Below are positions 59,587-64,000 of a DNA stretch of 64,000 nucleotides, piece by piece. A program made the position numbers and the translations under genes. Origin of the DNA: Hymenobacter setariae (GTDB lineage Bacteria; Bacteroidota; Bacteroidia; Cytophagales; Hymenobacteraceae); contig NZ_VMRJ01000001.1 in assembly GCF_007713685.1 (NCBI RefSeq), positions 1,036,129 through 1,100,128 on the forward strand, written 5' to 3'. Under the pieces are notes generated by a model, which worked only from the letters and a program-made list of their open reading frames with translations, did not search any database and was not told the DNA's origin. The number at the start of each line of letters is the position of its first letter. Position 1 is the first letter of the stretch.

Positions 59587-60603
59587 TCAGCTTTTTTGCC
59601 CCGACGACTCGCGCACGACCAGCTGCGTGGCCAGCACCATCTGGCGCGGGGGCACCTGGCCCTGCGCTTGCTCCAAAAACAGCAGCGCCGCCGTGCGGCC
59701 CATCTCAAACGTGGGATGCATCACGGACGTGAGCATTGGCTCGACTACGGTGGCGTGGTATTCGTCGGTGAAGCCTACCAGCGCCACATCGGCCGGAATG
59801 CGCAGGCCCTGGCGCTTGATTTCCTTCATGGCGGCGAAGGCGGTAGTATCATTCACACCGAAAATGGCATCGGGTGGCTGCGGCAGGGCCAGCAGCTGCT
59901 GGGTGGCGGCCGTGGCACTTTCGGCGCTTAGGTCGGAGGGCACGAGCAGCTGCGCATCGAAGGCCAGGCCCTCGGCGGCGAGGCCTTCGCGGTAGCCCGC
60001 CACCCGTTCTTGGCTGATATTGAGCGCCGGTGGCCCCGCAATGTGCGCAATGCGCCGCCGGCCCTGGGCTACAAAATGCCGCGTGATGCGGCAAGCCGCC
60101 GCTTGATTGTCAACCACCACAGTGGGCACTTCGGTGGAGCGGCATACCCGGTCGAAAAACACGAGCGGCGTGCCGGCCGCCAGCAGCGCATCGAAGTGCG
60201 CGTAGGTTTTTGTTTCCTGCGACAAGCACATGATGATGCCTTCCACGCGCAGCTGTAGCAGGTTGGCCAGGCACTCCTGCTCTTTCTCGAAGCTTTCGTA
60301 GCTGCACCGAATCACGATGTAGTAGCCGTGCTCGATGGCTACGCTTTCGATGCCGCTGATGATAGACGCGAAGAAATGCGTGACCAGCGCGGGCACAATG
60401 ACGCCGATGATGCGCGTAGCATTCTTGAGCAGGCCCATGGCCAGGGGGTTGGGGCTGTAGCGCAGCTCCTGGGCTAGCTGCTGCACCCGCTGCGTCAGTT
60501 CGGGCCCAATGTCGGGGTGATTGCGCAGGGCGCGCGACACGGTGGATATCGACACGTTGAGCGCCTGGGCCAGCGTCTTCAGCGAAACGGGGCGTTTGCT
60601 CAT
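59587..60603 (-). CDS. LacI-family transcriptional regulator
   Basis: About 338 residues from the ATG at 60603. The N-terminal helix-turn-helix with hinge is VSLKTLAQALNVSISTVSRA (6-25), then RNHPDIGPELTQRVQQLA and YSPNPLAMGL. The periplasmic-binding-like sensor domain starts at about 62 (RIIGVIVPALVTHFF), with FDRVCRSTEVPTVVVDN and DAIFGVNDTTAFAAM. It should bind a sugar effector and a palindromic operator. It is convergent with the GH36 gene and divergent from the aldo/keto reductase operon. The 46-bp palindrome at 60746 lies between the two divergent starts and is its most likely target. Confidence 0.94.
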   Translation of the reverse strand: MSKRPVSLKTLAQALNVSISTVSRALRNHPDIGPELTQRVQQLAQELRYSPNPLAMGLLKNATRIIGVIVPALVTHFFASIISGIESVAIEHGYYIVIRCSYESFEKEQECLANLLQLRVEGIIMCLSQETKTYAHFDALLAAGTPLVFFDRVCRSTEVPTVVVDNQAAACRITRHFVAQGRRRIAHIAGPPALNISQERVAGYREGLAAEGLAFDAQLLVPSDLSAESATAATQQLLALPQPPDAIFGVNDTTAFAAMKEIKRQGLRIPADVALVGFTDEYHATVVEPMLTSVMHPTFEMGRTAALLFLEQAQGQVPPRQMVLATQLVVRESSGQKS

Positions 60604-60745
60604 GGCGATTGCTTTTGGAGTAATAATAAGGTAATGATACAGGCCACCCGCCACATATAAGCTGAACTAGCCGCCAGCTGGACTGGTGCCAACGGCCCTG
60701 TCTACTAAATGAGAGCTGCCAGCTATGCGCAGGCAGCCGAAAACT

Positions 60746-60791
60746 ATTTTTTCTCCGCAAAGCTTTGCGCAAAGCTTTGCGGAGAAAAAAT
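60746..60791. promoter_or_regulatory. Perfect 46-bp palindrome, probable LacI-type operator
   Basis: The whole 46 bp equals its reverse complement. Its centre holds GCAAAGCTTTGC twice in tandem (60757-60768 and 60769-60780), each itself a 12-bp palindrome, flanked by CTCC/GGAG and A6/T6 ends. It lies 143 nt upstream of the LacI ATG and 101 nt upstream of the divergent operon, just before a -33-like TTG at 60801. Two adjacent dimer sites or a tetramer site are plausible. Confidence 0.75.
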
Positions 60792-60826
60792 TACAATAAC
60801 TTGATAAACAGTTGTTTTTAGTATAC

Positions 60827-60834
60827 TAGCTTTG
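60827..60834 (+). promoter_or_regulatory. -7 box of the aldo/keto reductase operon
   Basis: TAGCTTTG matches TAnnTTTG, 57 nt before the ATG. A TTG at 60801-60803 may be part of a -33 box, though the spacing is a little long. Confidence 0.6.
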
Positions 60835-60891
60835 GCCACTACTGCCTCTCAGGAGGCAATTCTCTTCTGGCCAATCTAGCTATTCCCACCC

Positions 60892-61824
60892 ATGCACTAC
60901 CGCCAGCTCGGCCGTACCGACATGCACGTATCGCTCTTAAGCTTAGGGGCTTCGGCCCTAGGTGGCGTGTTTGCCGACATTGACCCGGCACAGGGCATCC
61001 GCACGGTGCACGAGGCTGTGGACCAGGGCGTCAATTTTATTGACGTAGCGCCATACTACGGCTTCACTAAGGCCGAAACCGTGCTTGGCCAAGCCTTGCG
61101 CACCCTGCCTAGGCCGCAATACATGCTCTCGACCAAAGTAGGCCGCTACGGCCAAAATGGCGTAAAAACCTGGGACTACAGTGCCGCCCGCGTAGCGCAG
61201 AGCGTAGAGGAAAGCCTGGCGCGCCTGCACACCGACTACCTCGACCTGCTGAGCGTGCACGACGTAGAATTTGCCGACCTAGAGCAGGTAATTCACGAAA
61301 CCATTCCGGCGCTGCAGGCCCTAAAGGCGGCTGGCAAAGTGCGCTACATCGGCATCACGGGTCTACCGTTGGCCAAGCTGCGCTACATCCTCGACCGGGT
61401 GCCCGCTGGTACCCTCGACACCGTACTTTCCTTTTGCCACTACTGCCTCAACGACGACGCCCTAGGTGAGCACGTGGCCTATTTTCAAGAGCAGGAGGTA
61501 GGCGTCATCAATGCTGCGCCGCTGGCCATGGGTTTGCTTTCGGCCCAGGGGCCGCCGGCCTGGCACCCGGCCTCGACCACGCTCAAAAACCACGCCCAGC
61601 GTGCGGCGGCCCACTGCGCCGAGCGCGGCTATCCTATTGAGAAGCTGGCCATTCAGTTTGCAGTGAGCCACCCGGGCGTGGCGACTACGCTGGTGAGTGC
61701 CGCCTGCCCACGCCTGATGCGGCAAAATATCGAGTGGGCCGCTACGCCGCCCGACCCCGACCTGCTGCGCGAAGTGCGCGCCCTTCTGCACCCCGTGCTG
61801 GGCGAAACCTGGGACAACTCCTAA
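60892..61824 (+). CDS. Aldo/keto reductase, probable L-fucose/L-galactose-type dehydrogenase
   Basis: A 310-residue aldo/keto reductase. The opening YRQLGRTDMHVSLLSLGASA is followed by the catalytic Asp and Tyr in NFIDVAPYYGFTKAETVLG (about 48-66), the Lys in MLSTKVGRYG (about 82-91), and the His in DLLSVHDVEF (about 118-127). The closest characterised group by pattern is the L-galactose/L-fucose (D-threo-aldose) 1-dehydrogenases. It leads a run with a mutarotase, an FHS symporter and a zinc dehydrogenase, so it probably oxidises an incoming 6-deoxy or related sugar. The substrate is inferred. Confidence 0.85.
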   Translation: MHYRQLGRTDMHVSLLSLGASALGGVFADIDPAQGIRTVHEAVDQGVNFIDVAPYYGFTKAETVLGQALRTLPRPQYMLSTKVGRYGQNGVKTWDYSAARVAQSVEESLARLHTDYLDLLSVHDVEFADLEQVIHETIPALQALKAAGKVRYIGITGLPLAKLRYILDRVPAGTLDTVLSFCHYCLNDDALGEHVAYFQEQEVGVINAAPLAMGLLSAQGPPAWHPASTTLKNHAQRAAAHCAERGYPIEKLAIQFAVSHPGVATTLVSAACPRLMRQNIEWAATPPDPDLLREVRALLHPVLGETWDNS

Positions 61825-61845
61825 AACATACCCCCTCTTCCGCTC

Positions 61846-62220
61846 ATGGCCTACCTCGAAGACGCCCGCCCTACCCCATTCAAGCGCTATTGCAAAGGGC
61901 TGAGCCTGCAAGCCGACGCCGAGTTGCTGGCCACTTACCGCCGCCTGCACGCGCCCGGGGCCGCCTGGCCCGAAATCACGCAGGGCATGCGCGAGGTGGG
62001 CATCCTGGATATGGAAATCTACCTAACTGGCAGCCAAGCCTTCATGATAATGGACACGGTGCCCGACTTCGACCACGACCAAGCTATGCAGGCGCTGGCT
62101 ACCAAGCCCCGCCAGGCCGAGTGGGAAGCCCTAATGGCCTCTTACCAACAAACTAGCCCTGATGCAACTGCCGCCGAAAAGTGGCAATTGCTAGAGCGCA
62201 TCTATAAGCTGGGCACCTAG
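61846..62220 (+). CDS. L-rhamnose mutarotase family protein (RhaM-like)
   Basis: A 124-residue single-domain protein with the ferredoxin-like RhaM/YiiL pattern: KRYCKGLSLQADAELLATYR (about 13-32), HAPGAAWPEITQGMREVGIL (about 35-54), MEIYLTGSQAFMIMDTVPDF (about 56-75), and a W near the C-terminus (KWQLLERIYKL). These enzymes interconvert anomers of L-rhamnose or L-fucose. The gene lies 21 nt after the aldo/keto reductase and just before the fucose-type permease, which points to L-fucose. Confidence 0.88.
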   Translation: MAYLEDARPTPFKRYCKGLSLQADAELLATYRRLHAPGAAWPEITQGMREVGILDMEIYLTGSQAFMIMDTVPDFDHDQAMQALATKPRQAEWEALMASYQQTSPDATAAEKWQLLERIYKLGT

Positions 62221-62317
62221 GTTGCCTCCGCGTAGCTTCAGCGCCCTACTACCTCGAGGCACCGCGCCTTGTGCTGCTTCAACTTCTCTTCTACCTATTT
62301 CTGCCTCCATCCCACCC

Positions 62318-63571
62318 GTGACCGCTGCCCGCTCTACTACGTTTGCCGTTGGCCTGATAACCTGCCTATTCTTTCTCTGGGGCTTTGCCTTGAATCTAAA
62401 CCCGATTCTGATTCCGCACCTCAAGAAAGCCTGCCAGCTTACCGATGGCCAGTCGGCGCTCATCGACTCGGCCTCCTACCTGGCGTATTTTCTGCTGGCG
62501 CTGCCGGCCGGGCAGTTTATGAAGCGCTTTGGCTACAAGGGCGGCATGCTGCTGGGCCTAGGGCTATTTGCGCTGGGGGCGCTGCTATTCTACCCCGCGG
62601 CGGCGCTGCGCTCCTACGCTTTTTTCTTAGGGGCGCTGTTCGTTATTGCTTCCGGCCTCACCTTTCTTGAAACGGCGGCCAACCCTTACATCACTGGCCT
62701 GGGCAGCCCCGAGGGCGCTACCCAGCGGCTAAATTTTGCGCAGTCATTCAACGGCCTGGCGGCTACGCTGGCCCCGCTACTGGGCGGCATCTTTATCTTA
62801 TCGGGCAATAGCCCAAGTCGCGCGCAGCTGGCCGCGTTGTCGCCGGCCGCCCTAGGGGCCTACCTCGACCACGAGGCTACGGCCGTGCAGGTGCCCTATT
62901 TGCTTATTGGCGGTGGGGTGCTGCTGGTGGCCTTGCTGCTGTGGCGCACGCCCCTGCCCGCCCTGGCCGAAGAGGAAGCCGCCACTGCCGACGAGGGCGG
63001 CCTGTGGCAGCAGAAAAACCTACTATTCGGCGTGCTAGCGCAGTTTTTTTACGTGGGGGCGCAAGTGTGCGTGAGCAGCTTCTTTATCCGCTTTGCGGGT
63101 AGCGTGGCGGATATGGATGAGAAGCTGGCGGCGCAGTACTTAGCGGTGGCACTGTTTGGGTTCATGGCGGGGCGCTTCCTAGGTACCGTGCTCATGCGAT
63201 TTGTGCCGGCGGCCCGGCTGCTGGCGCTCTACAGCGTGCTCAACGTGGGGCTGCTGGTGCTGGCCACCACCCTGCACGGCACGGGCGCAGTATATGCGCT
63301 GTTGGGGGTCGAGTTTTTCATGTCCATCATGTTCCCGACCATTTTCTCACTTGGCATTCGGGGCCTAGGGGCGCGCACCAAGGATGGCTCCGCGCTGCTC
63401 ATTATGGCCATTGTGGGTGGGGCGGTGGTGCCGGTTATCATGGGCCACGTGTCCGACGCCAGTACCATCCAAACCGCCTACTTGGTGCCCGCGTTGTGTT
63501 TCTTGGTGGTGCTGGGCTTCGCGCTGCGCAACAGTTCGGTAAAGCAGCTTACGCTCTCCACGGCCCACTAA
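62318..63571 (+). CDS. fucP: FHS-family sugar:H+ symporter (FucP-like)
   Basis: About 417 residues from a GTG at 62318; a TTG at 62222 would add a non-membrane leader of 32 residues. Twelve membrane helices are predicted. The motif FFLWGFALNLNPILIPHLKK (about 17-36), the segment ETAANPYITGLGSPEGATQR (about 116-135) and FFMSIMFPTIFSLGIRGLG (about 329-347) are those of L-fucose:H+ symporters. It is a paralog of the permease at 29745-31049. With the mutarotase and dehydrogenases around it, L-fucose (or a related deoxy sugar) is the likely cargo. Confidence 0.88.
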   Translation: MTAARSTTFAVGLITCLFFLWGFALNLNPILIPHLKKACQLTDGQSALIDSASYLAYFLLALPAGQFMKRFGYKGGMLLGLGLFALGALLFYPAAALRSYAFFLGALFVIASGLTFLETAANPYITGLGSPEGATQRLNFAQSFNGLAATLAPLLGGIFILSGNSPSRAQLAALSPAALGAYLDHEATAVQVPYLLIGGGVLLVALLLWRTPLPALAEEEAATADEGGLWQQKNLLFGVLAQFFYVGAQVCVSSFFIRFAGSVADMDEKLAAQYLAVALFGFMAGRFLGTVLMRFVPAARLLALYSVLNVGLLVLATTLHGTGAVYALLGVEFFMSIMFPTIFSLGIRGLGARTKDGSALLIMAIVGGAVVPVIMGHVSDASTIQTAYLVPALCFLVVLGFALRNSSVKQLTLSTAH

Positions 63572-63607
63572 CCTGCCTACTTTTTCTTGTCAACTACTTT
63601 CTGAGCT

Positions 63608-64000
63608 ATGAATACTTTAGTGTGCACTGAACCCGGCCACTTTGCCTACGATACCCGGCCGGCCCCCGTGCCGCAGCCGGGCCAGGCGCTGCTGCGCATT
63701 CGGCGGGTGGGCATATGCGGCACCGATTTGCACGCCTTTGAGGGCACGCAGCCTTTCTTCGCCTACCCTAGGGTGCTGGGCCACGAGCTGGCTGGCGAGC
63801 TTGTGGATACGGGCGGCGCCGAAGGCTTTGCCGTGGGCGATGCCGTGACCTTCATCCCCTACTTCAATTGCGGGCACTGCGTGGCCTGCCGCGCTGGCAA
63901 GCCCAACTGCTGCATGCACATGCAGGTATGCGGCGTGCACGTAGATGGCGGCATGGCCGAGCTGCTGGCCGTGCCCGCCACCGCCCTGGTGGTGGGCCAG
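63608..64000 (+). CDS. Zinc-dependent alcohol dehydrogenase family protein (partial)
   Basis: The first 131 residues of a medium-chain dehydrogenase; the gene runs past the window. The GroES-like domain has the catalytic zinc ligands in VGICGTDLHAFEG (about 34-46) and VLGHELAGEL (about 57-66), and the structural zinc cysteines in NCGHCVACRAGKPNCC (about 89-104). The later Rossmann cofactor domain is not visible. It lies 36 nt after the FucP-like gene. It would oxidise a sugar or sugar alcohol, such as the fuconate-branch 2-keto alcohols or L-galactonate. The precise substrate is unknown. Confidence 0.85.
   Translation, partial: MNTLVCTEPGHFAYDTRPAPVPQPGQALLRIRRVGICGTDLHAFEGTQPFFAYPRVLGHELAGELVDTGGAEGFAVGDAVTFIPYFNCGHCVACRAGKPNCCMHMQVCGVHVDGGMAELLAVPATALVVGQ

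Noticed and set aside
60746..60791. The 46-bp palindrome as a bidirectional terminator
   Set aside because: It has A and T runs at its ends, but both flanking genes read away from it, so there is no transcript to end. An operator fits the position.
1..64000. tRNA or rRNA genes and insertion-sequence transposases
   Set aside because: I looked for tRNA-like T-arm and anticodon patterns and for transposase motifs and saw none that I could support.

Overview
The window looks like chromosomal DNA of a GC-rich aerobic Bacteroidota bacterium, most likely Hymenobacter or a close Cytophagales relative. The support is: TonB-dependent receptors and an OMP_b-brl_3-type barrel, a Por/T9SS-type C-terminal sorting domain on a secreted glycosidase, promoter -7 boxes of the Bacteroidota form TAnnTTTG, start codons with little Shine-Dalgarno signal, and a cobalamin-riboswitch-controlled uptake operon. 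G+C is high (my rough impression is 60-65%) except in two obviously AT-rich islands (about 4.0-5.2 kb and 35.7-37.6 kb). Genus is inference.

Layout. (1) 35-9340, minus strand: a tightly packed seven-gene operon of the YehLMPQ type: SWIM zinc finger fused to DUF5691, MoxR AAA+ ATPase, an AT-rich two-gene insert (unknown protein plus PD-(D/E)XK nuclease-like protein), DUF5682, CbrC-like zinc protein, VWA protein. (2) 9571-24566: a large cobalamin locus with late corrinoid assembly (CobQ, CobD-like, CbiB, CbiA), a small NTPase, a cobalamin riboswitch, BtuF-BtuC-BtuD-BtuB uptake, and nucleotide loop assembly (CobU, PduO-type adenosyltransferase, CobT, CobS, CobC). No corrin-ring methylation genes are present. 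(3) 24673-35612: housekeeping and accessory genes (acyltransferase, DUF5694, amine oxidase, two small VbhA-like paralogs, an FHS-family sugar permease, ECF sigma with its probable anti-sigma, a TonB-type outer-membrane receptor). (4) 35723-37599: an AT-rich OLD-family ATPase/TOPRIM nuclease split by a -1 frameshift at a canonical A AAA AAC heptamer. (5) 37643-45337: an acyltransferase, four enzymes of the non-phosphorylating L-fucose pathway, and a two-gene DsbD system. (6) 45900-59578: an L-arabinan/arabinose/galactoside cluster (GH43 arabinanase, aldose epimerase, AraB-AraD-AraA, GH51, GH27, GH36). (7) 59587-64000: a LacI regulator and, divergently, a second sugar operon (aldo/keto reductase, RhaM-like mutarotase, FucP-like symporter, zinc alcohol dehydrogenase running off the end).

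How it works together. The carbohydrate part is a plant-cell-wall side-chain programme: secreted or periplasmic GH43/GH51/GH27/GH36 enzymes free arabinose and galactose, an epimerase interconverts anomers, and AraA/B/D take arabinose to xylulose-5-phosphate. The fucose genes oxidise L-fucose towards pyruvate and lactate; the expected fuconate dehydratase is not in the window.

Structure outside genes is prominent. There are six long, near-perfect REP-like inverted repeats sharing a GTCATGC core, plus degenerate halves. A 46-bp perfect palindrome lies between the LacI gene and its divergent operon, and a 22-bp palindrome lies before the arabinanase gene. A nested multi-arm palindromic block lies after araA. 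The hexamer CCTAGG is strikingly over-represented. The strongest candidates for something new are the nuclease-bearing insert inside the MoxR/VWA operon and the possible programmed frameshift in the OLD-like nuclease.
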